Assembly: GCA_005406025.1 (NCBI GenBank)
Contig: BGZK01001240.1
Location: 62,001-126,000 of the forward strand
DNA length: 64,000 nucleotides
Direction of reading: 5' to 3'
DNA from: Eumeta japonica
Taxonomy: Eukaryota > Arthropoda > Insecta > Lepidoptera > Psychidae
Made by a program: the position numbers and the translations under genes. Shown here piece after piece: positions 24,365 through 35,591 of the stretch; within the stretch, counting starts at the first letter, position 1, and every line of letters starts with the position of its first letter. The notes beneath the pieces are model-generated. The model saw only the letters and a list, made by a program, of their open reading frames with translations, was not told the DNA's origin and searched no databases.

Positions 24365-24619
24365 GTGAGTGCGTTAATTTGATTTTAAATTATCATCACT
24401 CTTTAATGCTGTTTTTATACTCCCAACGTCATGATTTATTTAAAATTCTTTGAATTTTTTTCACAAATTTTACTTTGTTAAAGCAACAAATAGTCAAGGT
24501 GCTAAAGTAGTCCATATAGTAAAGGGGCTATCTAATATTCAATTAATATAATCTTACGATGAAACAAAAAGTACTTAATACTTTACGTTATTCTAAAGTA
24601 GTATAGAGAGATAACATAT

Positions 24620-24960
24620 TCAGTTTAGGTGCTCCTTAAATTAAGACCTACCAGACAGACGAGCAAATAGACGGATGGCAGGATCCGTATCGAATTACGA
24701 TAGCATAATAACACGAACATAAGAGATTTGCTAAACAATAGCCGAAGGTCATATACGACGACTATTACGCGTGTTTGAGTGGACTCAGGATGACCTTTAC
24801 CAATTTGATGAGATAAAAACGCTAATTGCAAAATTAAATGTAAGGTTTGACAGACAATAATGTATGGACGGTTTGTCAAATCTTACAGTTAGTGTATACC
24901 AATTGCGTTTTTCTTTTGATGCAATGTGCCGTCAGGTGCTGACTGACGCACTCAGAGATT
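24620..24960 (+). repeat. Interspersed repeat copy (pairs with one near 43690)
   Basis: The segment around 24855-24925 (TATGGACGG then TTGTCAAATCTTA, later GCGTTTTTC and TTTTGATGCA) is paralleled at 43690-43775 (TACGGACAG, AGTCAAATCTTA, GGCGTTTTCA, TTTTGATGCA). The common order over about 75 bases argues for a repeat family. Element ends are not defined. Confidence 0.4.
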
Positions 24961-25849
24961 CACTTAAATTTTAATCCTCTTTTAGTGGTAACATTGTTAA
25001 GGTTTGATGAACTGTCGCTCCTAGAGTCAATTAAGTGTCCCTTAGAGCACCTCAATGATAATTAACTTTAGATAGATAATATTCGTCACTTAACTTCACT
25101 AATGATCCCTTATTTTTGAATACACAGTCAATGTCAAAATTTTGTAACATTCGATTTTTAAGTTATTATAAATACGTGTAATTAATGATCAAAAGTTCAA
25201 GATTTTTAGAATTATATCGATTTTATTGAGTATACAGGGCGAGTAATGCTGCGGTCAGAAGCAATATTTTCGAAAACCGATATATAAAAAATCTGCTTGA
25301 ACAATTTTTATCAAAACATTCTACCAGAAATAAACAATTGGCAAAAGTTGTATTCTCGGAAGCAGTGGACAAAAATTTCGTGCACATTTTTAATAACATA
25401 TTTTTGTAGACAAAATATTACATGTTAATTTTTATCTAGTTTGATGTAAATACGTTGTAAAAAAAAAGATGAAATTCTGGTCTAAGATACATCCATTAAC
25501 TGATGTTCTGTTACGAGACTTAGCCCGCTCAATCTTTGACTCTGGATTAAAAGAGGGATTAAAAAAAAGAGATTTTTTTTTAAATTGTTACCATAATTAC
25601 TAAATCCGCTTATAAGGTACTTTAATGTTAATAAATATGTATAGATTTGTAAAATATGCTTATAATCTCGTTAAAACTAAGGAGTATTTAGGCCAAATTA
25701 ATAGAATTTCTTCGATTGATAGATTACTTGCAGCACTAACCATATTTAAGTCGTTGTTAACTGAATAGCCGTTAAATAAGAATTCTAGGATTAAACGCAA
25801 TTTAATGCTGATTACTATTTTTAGTGAATTTCAAACTAAATTGAGATTA

Positions 25850-25995
25850 ACTTAAATTTAAAGGAGCTGCCTGTGTGCGGCATTATGCTGTGAATGACGC
25901 TATGTCTCATACACACGCAGCGAGCTGACTTATTTGAGAAGCGTCGATCCTGGTTAGCAGTGCTCCGTCCGTCTATTTCTTACGTTCATAACTAA
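25850..25995 (+). repeat. Interspersed repeat copy (pairs with one near 8110)
   Basis: The GCTCCGTCCGTCTATTTCTT segment, with the preceding ATTTGAG and GGTTAGC, matches 8110-8185 in order and spacing (TACTTCGTCCGCCTATTTTT, ATTTGGG, GCTTAAC). The two are diverged copies of a moderately repeated sequence. The family is not identified. Confidence 0.4.
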
Positions 25996-26497
25996 CAGTA
26001 TGATAATGATCATTAGCGTATGCTTCGTCGCCGAGTAGAAATATACGCAAGAGAAAAATTAAGATTTATAACAGTTCTAGGTTCTTTTGGTAGATCTACA
26101 TCAAATAGGCAAATAAATTAATCTGCCTTAAAACAAATTCGCTGGCAATATGGTATACTATTTGTTACAGCTGTTATCGTCTCGTATATGAGCAGTCGCT
26201 CTTCGCTCGGTGTTTTTCGCATTTGTCGTGGGAACATGATCATTCCCATTGAGTTGCATGTATTCAGTTTCAATAATAAACGATTAGATGCGCAGTATAA
26301 AATAAGCAAACTTTACCTATATAATTTATTTATGTACCTTGCATTTTAGTTTATAGTTTACGTCATGTAGTGCCATTTGTTGTTGGGCGCCGATACCATA
26401 GCAACAATCTGATTACCTCAAATTTGTACAAAGTAGCGTTAAATAAGGCAACATTTAGGTTTTTTGTCCAGTTTTTGAATTTCAAAATGAAAATAAA

Positions 26498-26514
26498 AAA
26501 CTATTAAACATATA

Positions 26515-26580
<66 letters not shown>

Positions 26581-26589
26581 TAATAGTTT
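26498..26589. repeat. 92-bp AT palindrome with (TA)n core
   Basis: The outer arms AAACTATTAAACATATATAT and their complement flank a long TA run broken by one TATGTA. The arms extend beyond the TA repeat in unique sequence on both sides, so this is more than a microsatellite: the whole 92 bases can fold on itself. It could be a small TA-targeting MITE expanded by slippage. Confidence 0.85.
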
Positions 26590-26751
26590 AATATATAATT
26601 ATGTTCTATATTTCGGAAACATTCCTAGGATTCATATACAAATATTAAAAGTTATTATGACTCGATATTTGTTATATATATAACACGTACTTAACTGCAT
26701 TGGATAAATAATTGATAGGTAATTGTATTTTAGACTATACATATTCCATAG

Positions 26752-26912
26752 CAGAGTTGCAATAAATGCATTACTTTTTCTAATGCATTACATTTTCATT
26801 ACTCATTAATTGTTTAATGAGTATTGAATTAATACGTAATTATCATTAAAAAATGTAATGAGTATTGCATTACATTGCATTTGCATTTTACATTAAAATT
26901 TTTGCAACTCTG
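26752..26912. mobile_element. 161-bp hAT-type MITE with 8-bp target duplication
   Basis: Terminal inverted repeats CAGAGTTGCAA (26752-26762) and TTGCAACTCTG (26902-26912) are exact over 11 bases. They are flanked by the same 8-base target duplication TTCCATAG at 26744-26751 and 26913-26920. An 8-bp duplication and a CAGxGTTGCAA-like end are hallmarks of the hAT superfamily. The interior is AT-rich, built of TGCATTAC/GTAATGCA-like pieces with internal dyads, and has no coding potential. It was therefore mobilised by a transposase encoded elsewhere. The perfect duplication suggests a fairly recent insertion. Confidence 0.9.
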
Positions 26913-27729
26913 TTCCATAGTGTGTCACGTCGGCGCGCCCCCCGGCCCGTCCGCTGTTGAAATGCACTTCGATTCGATTTCCCCAAAGTGCCAAAATAGC
27001 CAAAATGTAACTCCTAAAAAATAATTTGTTAATTAATTGCATTCAATTAATACAGACATGTCATAAATACAGCAATTAGATGCTTCGATTGAAATCGTTA
27101 AGCGCTCGTTCTCAGTCGTCGCAGGTCACCTGTTCACCTGCCCCCCGCGCCTCAGCCCCGGACGACGCGTTCGCTGATTTTTAGTTCCATCCTACAATCT
27201 GCACTTTTTGCAGTAGGCGGTCTACACACCTTTAAATATGTATTTTATACACGATTATTCTTTCGTACGATTCGTGGAGATCGTATATTGAGCAGTTTCT
27301 GTACATAAAATATGCATACGCTTGGGCGCAAATAATGGTAATAAATTGACATGATAAATGTTAAGAGCGAACGCTGGCAAGATTATTTTTGTTTGGAAGG
27401 CTTAAAGCACCGTACCGATTTTAATGAACGTTTTTGTAAATTATCCTATATATATGTATAATATTTTTTGAATTCGTCTCCACCCCGAATAGCAGAATAA
27501 CAAATTAAACTAACTTATTAAAAAATCAAAAATTTCCGAAAAAAAACATGAAGAAAATTCGTTTACGCATACACTTTTTTGGCATGTAACGCCGTCTTCG
27601 ATGATATGACAGAGACTATAGTAAGTGAGTTTCACTAAATTTGCATAAACTAATATAGCTTGATGTTAAAGTGTGTTTGAATGGATTTTGTCGTACGTTG
27701 ACTGACGGCTGCACGGATTTTAATCTTTG

Positions 27730-28022
27730 ACATAGAAGACAGAGCCAGAGAAAACGAGATTGAGATTAACACGGAGAGTGGGATCGGAATCAGAATCTAG
27801 AGTCTAATCGGGATCGAAACATGAAGGAATCGTATACCCCCGGTTTTGTCCAAATCGGAATTGTAATTAGTAGCGGAATCAGAATTCAAAACGAGACTAA
27901 AATTAAGAACTGGACCAGGTTCGAAAACGAATGTGGGATCGGAATCAGAATCAGAAGTGTGATTGGGATCGGAAACGAAAACGACACCGGGATAGAGATT
28001 GACATCGATCGATACAAAAGAT
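27730..28022. repeat. Purine-biased imperfect short tandem repeats
   Basis: Repeated variants of GGGATCGGAATCAGA, AAACGAGATTGAGATT and AACGAAAACGA give strong purine bias on the plus strand and chance frames on both strands (a 67-codon plus frame of GIGIRIRS-type and a 100-codon minus frame of DSDSDP-type). The preceding CTGACGGCTGCACGGATTTT looks like a retroelement junction. It seems related in opposite orientation to 15785-15990. Confidence 0.55.
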
Positions 28023-28070
28023 AAAACAAATTTATTCCATGTCCATGCTGACGGAGCTTCGTACATTAAT

Positions 28071-28134
28071 TTCTTGTGGGTGGCTTGCCCATCACCCACA
28101 AGAAAGAGCAGAACAACGTCTGCCGGGCCAGTTA
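28071..28134 (-). repeat. Interspersed element end, minus orientation, with 12-bp hairpin
   Basis: Arms TTCTTGTGGGTG (28071-28082) and CACCCACAAGAA (28093-28104) form a perfect hairpin. The following bases to 28134, read on the minus strand, give CTAACTGGCCCGGCAGACGT and TGTTCTGCTCTTTCTTG. The same end, plus-oriented, is at 36528-36568. The 'CTAGCTG(G/A)CCCGGCA(A/G)ACGTTGTTCTGCC' end is very common in insect genomes, especially Lepidoptera; its mobilising family is not certain to me. Confidence 0.6.
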
Positions 28135-29396
28135 GTATAATTTAAATCAACTAACTGAAAATTGATTTCTTAGAAGGTAATTTTGTAATTGCAGGAAAAT
28201 ACATATTTTTGAGTCGCATTTTTCCAGTTGCAGTTCATTGCCAACACCCGAATTTATTTCATTAAACGATGCAGAACAATTGTCGTCTATTACAATCGCG
28301 ACGGCGTTTCTCCGCCCGGCATATGAACCGCATACACGCTTTTGTACATCGCCGAACAATCGAAAGCAATAACGCGGCGCGTCACAGTCGTAAGTCGCCG
28401 ACTGATGCACTCGCCGCGTTGCGCCGCTTATCGGGCGAACGGATTAGAGCTGAAATATTGTCACAAACACAAAACGGACGGTTCATAAATAACATCTCGT
28501 CGGCGAAGGCACGGCGCAGCAGTAAAACGCCGTGTTTATTGACCCTCGACGGGCTGTGGCAGTTTTGAGTGGTTTTTTTTTTTATGTTGCCCGTATGCAC
28601 ATTTCGAAGCATGTCCGGAATACTTTTTAACCGTGACAAATCGTTAGGTTTAAAAGAAAGTTATGAAAATCATATTATTGAATATTAAATATGAATCGTT
28701 TCATGAACTGTAGATAAGAAGCAGTAATGCTATTACTTGCATTATTCATTGGACGACTTTATCGGTAACAGAAAAATGTAACAGTTTCATTTTAATATAT
28801 TGTATTAGTTCTGTCGCGGTTGAATCATTAAATAATTTAATAACGCGATAAGTCAAAAGTGGTGTCAATAAAGATTTATGTGCAATGATAATGCTTTGTC
28901 AGCACACAGAATAAAGTTATAACCACATATTCAGTATCACAATTGAAATGTCTGGAAGATAATGTTGGGTCGTATATTAAAAATGCATGCAGGTGAATGA
29001 GCGCATCGGATGTGTGACTGAATGCATTCAGATTCGCAGGGGCGTAGTCGCGGTTATCTCCGAAGGAAACGGAAATCAATTGTTGGATGCGCATTCTCCG
29101 GGATTGCGCTGGCGCGGGTGTATCGTGTTACTTCGGATATTTGATTCGCGGCGTCAACATTTCATTATTTATGTTTGTTGTTAAATTTTTGTATATCATA
29201 ACTGAAATTAAAATCAAATTATAATCAGTGAAAACAAATTGCTAATCAGTTTACTTTGAATGCTTTTATTATGTGACCAAAAAAGTTGTTCATAACAATA
29301 CAAAATTTTCTACGTATAAAATAATAAACTTATTTATAAAATTGTAACAAAATTGTAATTATTTCATATTACATCTTAACTTAAGATGTGTAAACT

Positions 29397-29895
29397 AGGG
29401 TGCTTTTTTTTTTGAACTATTTTTTTTTTTCGGTCCCATGGTGAAATTTTGTTGGAAGTACCGAAAAATAAATTCCCTGAAAGTTTGAGCCCTTAATATT
29501 AATATTAAGTACTAGACCAAGGCGTGTAAAGATTTCCCATTTAAAATACATGTAAAACTTGATTTTTTTTCTTTTAAATTTTATAACTCAGAGACATTTA
29601 ATGAGATTATCTCGCCCAAAGACAGGTCTTCTTCAGAATTTAACGCTCTACAAAAGTCTCTATTACAGTAAAGTCATAACTTCCACCTACGGGGTAGTAC
29701 AGGCCCCTAAACCTAATTTTTCCATAAAATTCGCGTTTTTGGATTCACCTCGTAACAACACTAGCTACGGAAAAATTGTAAATGACAAACTTGTAGGAAA
29801 TTTTATTTCCTACAAGAAAGTCTTTGGCACCAAATCGTTAATATTGGTACTTTTTGAGATATAGAGATTTTAAGTTGAAGTGGTATGGAATTCTT
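29397..29895 (+). repeat. Left terminal inverted repeat of the long-TIR element
   Basis: It includes the AGGGTGC tip, T-runs, TTAATATTAATATTAAGTAC, GCGTGTAAAGATTTCCCATT, and CTTGTAGGAAATTTTATTTC with its own short dyad, ending near TGGTATGGAATTC. It is matched in reverse by 30562-31055. A 101-codon frame at 29559-29864 lies inside the arm and is not considered coding. Confidence 0.85.
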
Positions 29896-29988
29896 AAGTT
29901 AAATTGTTAAATAAATTAATTTTACTATAAATTGTCATTTAAATCACCGATTATTTATATTTTACATTACAAACGATTGATTTTTTAG

Positions 29989-30334
29989 TGCCTTACAACC
30001 TGATTTCTTCATTTGCTGACAACAACATCAGTGACTTTGTGACTCCAAACTCAATGATCATTTTTAAACAGTTTGACCTTTCTTATGAATTTATAAATAC
30101 TGAACAACATACATGGAATCAAATCCTGATTACCAAAAATGTCTTAACACATTTAAAAACTTGAAAGTGGTAAATGATATTGCTGAACGAGGAGTCGCCC
30201 TTACTCAAAAATTCAATGAAGCTTTAACTCATAATGAAGATGAAAGACAAAAAATTTTTCAAACAGTACAAAATCATCGCTCACAGTATCCATTGTGCAC
30301 AAAATCAACTTACTCGAGGAAAAATGTTTTATAA
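29989..30334 (+). pseudogene. Broken transposon-borne protein remnant (VVNDIAERG motif)
   Basis: After an acceptor-like TTGATTTTTTAG, a frame reads YNLISSFADNNISDFVTPNS then MIIFKQFDLSYEFINTEQHTW. A one-base shift near 30115-30125 leads into SNPDYQKCLNTFKNLKVVND followed by IAERGVALTQKFNEALTHNE and QKIFQTVQNHRSQYP, ending at a stop at 30332. It resembles, from memory, the C-terminus of a family of uncharacterised invertebrate proteins with the pattern FVT..S..FF...., W...DY..CL, RVVNDxAERGV.L....N..LT..EE, VxxHRxxxP. Its place inside long inverted repeats suggests that this family is a transposase or accessory protein. No catalytic residues can be assigned. Only the last exon is left. Confidence 0.6.
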
Positions 30335-30561
30335 AGTACAATAATTGTGTTTATAGATGAGACTTTACTTAAAATTAGATTTTTTGTTGTTTCCAACATT
30401 TTTGTAATTCAATGAAAACATCATTAAATGAATTGTTTTTTTTTTTAATGAAAATTGAACTTGAATATAGTCATTTTTATTAGCAACTATTTATTTAGAT
30501 GAAAAATTTACAATTTATAATAAAAAATTGATAATTTAACAATTAAGCTCAGAAATCCATA

Positions 30562-31055
30562 GAAATTCCATACCACTTAAACTTAAAATTCCTGTATCTC
30601 AAAAGTATTAATATTAACGATTTGATGCCAAAGACTTTCTTGTAGGAAATAAAATTTCCTACAAGTTTGTCATTACAATTTTTCCGTAGCTAGTGTTGTT
30701 TACGAGGTGAATCCAAAAACGCGAATTTTATGGAAAAATTAGGTTTAGGGCCTGTACTACCCGTAGGTGGAAGTTATGACTTTACTGTAATAGAGACTTT
30801 TGTAGAGCGTTAAATTCTGAAGAAGACCTGTCTTTGGGCGAGATAATCCAATTAAATGTCTCCGAGTTATAAAATTTAAAAGAAAAAATCAAGTTTTACA
30901 TGTATTTTAAATGGGAAATCTTTACACGCCTTGGTCTAGTACTTAATATTAATATTAAGGGCTCAAACTTTCAGGGAATTTATTTTTCGGTACTTCCAAC
31001 AAAATTTCACCATGGGACCGAAAAAAAAAAAATAGTTCCAAAAAAAAAGCACCCT
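30562..31055 (-). repeat. Right terminal inverted repeat of the long-TIR element
   Basis: Reverse complement of the left arm from GAAATTCCATACCA to GCACCCT. Differences from the left arm include single-base changes and a few indels in homopolymer runs. The frame at 30900-31100 lies within it and is not considered coding. Confidence 0.85.
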
Positions 31056-31062
31056 GTAAACT

Positions 31063-32090
31063 CACGATTTCCCAAAACGATACGAGTAATTGAATACTAA
31101 AAATAATACAAAAATCTTAAAACAGATGCTTATATTAATTTAAATGTGTAGGTATGATATGAATTACAATTTATGTACGATTTTTCAGTTTCAATCGAGA
31201 CTTTTTTCATACATGTAGCATCACTGTGATTTTCTTGCTAGTAAATGGAAGACCGCCAGCGGCAAATTTGCAGTACTGAGCTCAGCGACACAACCTCCCA
31301 TTCAAAGAATACTCGAACGGCAGCCTGTGAATGCGGCCGGATGCCGATTGTGGACGGAGATGCGCGAACCTCTCGTATGCGCGATATCCGATATGGACAC
31401 AAGGCTCGTGTTACAGTCGCGTCGATGTCCAACGTGTCGATGATCTGTGGGTACCCATCAGAGACCGTTTAGCGTGATATTATCATGTCATCGAAGTGGC
31501 CAGGTGGCTAAGTGACTTCAGTTGTAAAATTGAAAAAGAAATTTCATTGGTTTCGTACGTATGAGGTTTTGGGGTCGATTTTCTCTTAAGCACCGTTTTT
31601 AGAAATCGAACTTACCGAAATAGAGTCATTGAAGATTCCGTACGATATAACAATGAAAACTATTTCTATATTTTGGCAAAGAATTTAACCTACAATACGG
31701 GTGTCAAAGAATTCACGATCAATTCTATATATTTCAAGGAGATCAAACGCGACCCTCATCACGAACAACGTAGAGGCGTTGACGGATCAAGGTTCGCGCT
31801 TGACCGGAGGCCGCCGAACGTAAGGCGCGTGTCCGACCGCTAAACGAGTCAATTCCGCAACCTCCGCTGTGTGTTGTTAGCGTCATAATGGCCTCGGGCT
31901 CGTTACAGGGAAAGATAAAAGATTTAGGGTGGCCGTCGCGAGCTGTGGTTTTATACTGCACGACACAATTAATGTTCTAAACTTATATTCGGTTTCGTAT
32001 ATTTAGGAACTGATGGGAAGAACAAGTAGGACACCAGGAAATCGAACAATCTATTTTATATACAGTTTTAATCACCGTACTGGCGAGCCA
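31063..32090. other. Intronic DNA, no gene recognised
   Basis: A GC-richer segment (31240-31480) and another (31740-31930) carry short frames on both strands, with no recognisable protein. They may be conserved non-coding DNA; comparison with another species would decide. Confidence 0.4.
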
Positions 32091-32094
32091 TCCT

Positions 32095-32348
32095 TTTTCA
32101 TATTCTTCCACGATCCCTTGACTTCAAAAAAAAGGGCTTGAATACTAAGTCGGTGGTGACTCACTGGGGTTGCGTGTGTCTATAAATGGTGGTGACTATG
32201 TACTCTCTGAAGGTTCATCCGTTCGTTTGTTCCTCGATTCCGATACATAAAAAAAAGTTAAAATATATTGGTTGATTCGTTCGTGGTCAGAATCGAACCA
32301 CCCGACATCTTCGTTTAAAGACGACGTTCTTAACCACTATTTTACTCA
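32095..32348 (-). mobile_element. tRNA-derived SINE
   Basis: Read on the minus strand, the head (32348 downward) has an A-box-like TAGTGGTTAAGAACG and, about 30 bases on, a B-box-like GGTTCGATTCT (32289-32299). Between them, GTCTTTAAACGA takes the place of an anticodon loop. The body continues to about 32095 and contains CACCACCATTTATAGACAC and CCCCAGTGAGTCACCACCGA. The combination of tRNA-like Pol III promoter and a non-tRNA body is that of a SINE. No target duplication was identified. Confidence 0.6.
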
Positions 32349-34440
32349 AGAGAAATTTAGAACAACACGTTACTAAAACAATGAATGAAATATCTAATCT
32401 TAGGTTCAACTGTACGTGAGCATCGTTCGTGTAAATAAAGTTTCTAATTTTAGACTAAACTATGAGCTTTCGATAGTCCGCATACTCGCCGTAGCTAAAG
32501 TATGTTTTGAAGCCAGCCTCAACGCTATACCAATGATCATCGCTCAGTACAATCATCAATAAAGAGACCTTCGAATAGTTGTATAAGAGTTTGAGTGTTG
32601 TTATTCTATTATGTTTTTTCTCACAAATATAAATGTCATAAAAACTGCAGAAAGGATATTGGTAGAAGTTCTCGCTATTTAAACCACAGAACATACAGAG
32701 AAATGTATGTTTTGTGGTTTAAACGACTTACAAAATTTACCATAAAAATAGAGGAAAACTTTTTTGTCGTTCAAATTAGTCGTAATTAACATGTCCGATG
32801 ATAGATGGCGCGATGAGTCGACCCTGAAACCGTAGATTAGCCTCTTATTCAGAATACCTATTTTGTTATAGCCGCTAATATTGTCTGTCAAATGGGCCGT
32901 ATACTTGGCGTTGCAGAAATTAAAACTCGTTTGTGGCGAGGGGCGAAGCAGTTCTTTGTAGACACATAACGTTACTTAGGCGGTTGACAGAAAAGTTTTT
33001 AAAATCAAAGCAAAGACTGTCGAGAGTACACTATCAAAACGATTAAAAAAACATAAAATAATCCTGTCCAATTTTATGGTGCCAATAATGGTGTAGTTAT
33101 CTTTATTTATATGAATATACATGTCTTCCAATAATTTAGGTTTCTTCGTGGACTACTGGTTCCGCCGCTAGTTTCGTGGTGTTTCACAAACAGTTGGAAT
33201 ACAAGCCACTGACTTTAAATTAGACATTGCAATAATAAAAAAGTATACTAATAATAAAACTGCACGTTTATCTAAGATTGACGTTCTAAATTTAGCTTAA
33301 TTTTTTAAGATAATTTATAGACTTAAAAATAGATTAATATGTTAATAATTAATAGTCAATTTTTGACAACAATTTCAGACTAATCAAAGATAATGCTGAT
33401 ACAAACAATCTGTTTCCGTATTTCTTTTTAAATAATAAAAAGTGCTTTATAAGAAGTTTCAAAGTTGCCAATTTCAGAAACAATACAATCTTTGTATTAA
33501 CTTCACTGATTTTCTTCTTTGGAAAATAACGTTTAACTGGCATTAAATACATTAAAAAATATATAAAATTGTTGTTCCTATAAAACAGAATCTAAGGGGT
33601 TAAAATAAATGTAGATAAAATATCGAGTCCCGTATAAGGGGCATCGCGCAAAACCGCCGTTGATAAATCTTTGACGTATCTCAATAAAAAAAAAAAACGA
33701 GAAAGGAAGAAAAAGTATCGGGGTAATCAAAGATACACGCAAAAAATGTGTCAAAGTGCAATAAAAGGTTGCGTACGAATAAACCCTCATTTTGGTTACG
33801 GCGTGACCCCCGTCAACAATTTTTTTTTAGAAATTTGCACCTTTCTCGTCAAAGAGAAGAAGGTAACGGTAGTTATTTTTTTTAGGAAAGATGTCACAGA
33901 TACAGATTTTTAGAATGAAAACTTGATTGGCGAGTTTTTTTTTGTTATTCCTAACCCCGTGCGACCGGAATGATTCACAATATCAAACGTGTTTGAATTA
34001 AAAAAAGGAAACTTTTCAATTTTCAAGTTGTGCACCCAGTCGTACAGAAATTTTAGATTGTGTGCCAATTTTCAAATAATTCGTGAATATAGAATTATCA
34101 TGACGCAATTTGAAAATCGTATATGAATACAATAATAACAGTACTACAGTGAAATTGAAATGGGTAATGTACAAAAAAAACATGTATTCAATGAATGTAT
34201 ATAGTAAAGAGACTTAATAAAATTATGTTTGATATGTTGATTGTGAATTTTTTATGCACTAAACAGAATATTTATTTGTTTACTATATTTCTAAAACTTT
34301 CAAATCTTTTAATGTACAAATTACATATAGTAAAACACGTATTAAATTATTTTTATTATTTTTCTCTAAGGAAATAAAACTTTCCACTTGACTTTTTAAA
34401 AGAAATTGATTTATTGGACAAACCGAATCGTCCTTTTTAT
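32349..34440. other. Intronic DNA, no gene recognised
   Basis: AT-rich with poly-A/poly-T runs and many chance frames. No protein, RNA gene or element end is recognised. Confidence 0.4.
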
Positions 34441-34442
34441 AC

Positions 34443-34443
<1 letters not shown>

Positions 34444-34474
<31 letters not shown>
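34444..34474. repeat. (TA)n microsatellite
   Basis: An uninterrupted run of TA dinucleotides, 31 bases long, in AT-rich intron sequence. Confidence 0.95.
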
Positions 34475-34476
<2 letters not shown>

Positions 34477-35298
34477 ATTAAATAACATAAATAAGATAAG
34501 ATATCAATTTGGTTATTAACTACTGTATTAAATTTTAATTGATATATCTACAAGGGGTAAACTTAATTCTTTAAATTTAAAGTAACCTTGGTGGATAATA
34601 CTAAAAAATTTACGTATTGCAATTCACGAAAACAATAACGTTGCTGTAGTGTCTCGACGGAATAACATTTTATAAATGTTGAATTTCTAAAATTTTTATT
34701 TCGCCCTGAATTCGACATTATTCCCAATTTTTCAATTGTTAATTGCAATTCACAGCGAGCCTGTCGGATATTCAAAACTGGTGTAATTATGTAAAATATT
34801 AAATTTTGATTGTGACGATCATACATCGCCGTGAGGGCATCTTAATTGTACATCGCCGCGCATCTTAAGAATTCACGTTTTACAAATATTGAATTAATGA
34901 TGAGATACGTTGCGAGCAATGAATAATTTGAAATCGACCCCGGACGTCAATCAAAAGCGAAATAACTGTCATTTTTTCGTTAAATGATACTGTATACGGG
35001 CTGTTGCTATCAATGACGTATTTTGCGCTGTAATTGTACGTTGCGTTATATTTTAAATTTTAAGACACTTAATACACATGGTTCATTTATTTTTGTCTTA
35101 TTATATTATCGTAACTTATTCAAAGTATATAAAACGAATACAATACCAGACGATACAGAACAATTGAATGGTGGTACTTGATAAGTAACAAGAATTAGCA
35201 GTTGTTAAAAAATAGAAGAAACGTCATCAAATAACTTTGATGTTGTTTAAGTATGTTAAAACAAAATTCTTTGAAGTGCAATGGTTTATATGTGTATT

Positions 35299-35591
35299 GT
35301 TCGAACTCTCAAAAATGGACGTCAAAGCCTGTACCAAGCAAAAGAACAAAAGAGAAACAGAAGGAACACACCTTCCCCACTATATTTATTGACATACTAT
35401 AGTATCTATTATCTATCCCGAATCCATTACTGGCTAAAGGTTGCACGAACACCGGCTGGCTCTACACTCCCGTCACTCCTAATCCAAGCTAGAATCTACA
35501 CTCCCCCTATAATTACACTCCCTTTAGTGTATCGGGACTTGTCCCTTTCAGTCATTGCGACTGGCTGAAGGTTGAGTGATGATGGTGATGA
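35299..35591 (+). mobile_element. 5'-truncated retroposon with 19-bp target duplication
   Basis: The insert is flanked by direct repeats TGAAGTGCAATGGTTTATA at 35272-35290 and 35592-35610. The similarity runs eight bases further with two C/T changes (TGTG versus CGCG), consistent with CpG decay. It ends in a GATGATGGTGATGATGA-type tail. A long, variable target duplication, a missing 5' part and a simple-repeat tail are the signature of non-LTR retrotransposon insertion by target-primed reverse transcription. The 95-codon frame at 35281 crosses the junction and is not a gene. The source family was not identified. Confidence 0.8.

Larger units (their letters stand above)
29397..31055. mobile_element. 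1,659-bp DNA element with roughly 490-bp terminal inverted repeats
   Basis: The element starts AGGGTGC and ends GCACCCT, and is flanked by GTAAACT at 29390-29396 and 31056-31062 (8 bp if the shared T is counted). The left arm (29397 to about 29895) and right arm (about 30562 to 31055) are near-identical reverse complements, with a few substitutions and small indels. The interior (29896-30561) carries the protein remnant at 29989-30334. Very long inverted repeats plus a 7-8 bp target duplication indicate a cut-and-paste DNA transposon; the superfamily is not resolved (Mutator-like and other long-TIR groups are candidates). It is probably an internally deleted derivative of a larger element. 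Confidence 0.9.

Noticed and set aside
27797..28099. 100-codon minus frame rich in DSDSDP
   Set aside because: Arises from the purine/pyrimidine-biased short repeat; composition artefact.
28269..28639. Overlapping frames of 99 (plus) and 85-87 (minus) codons
   Set aside because: Open on both strands because of GC-richer DNA lacking stops; no recognised protein and no splice signals.
29559..29864. 101-codon plus frame
   Set aside because: Lies wholly inside a terminal inverted repeat, with no known domain.
35281..35568. 95-codon frame starting at ATGGTTTATATG
   Set aside because: Begins in the target duplication and crosses into the retroposon insert.
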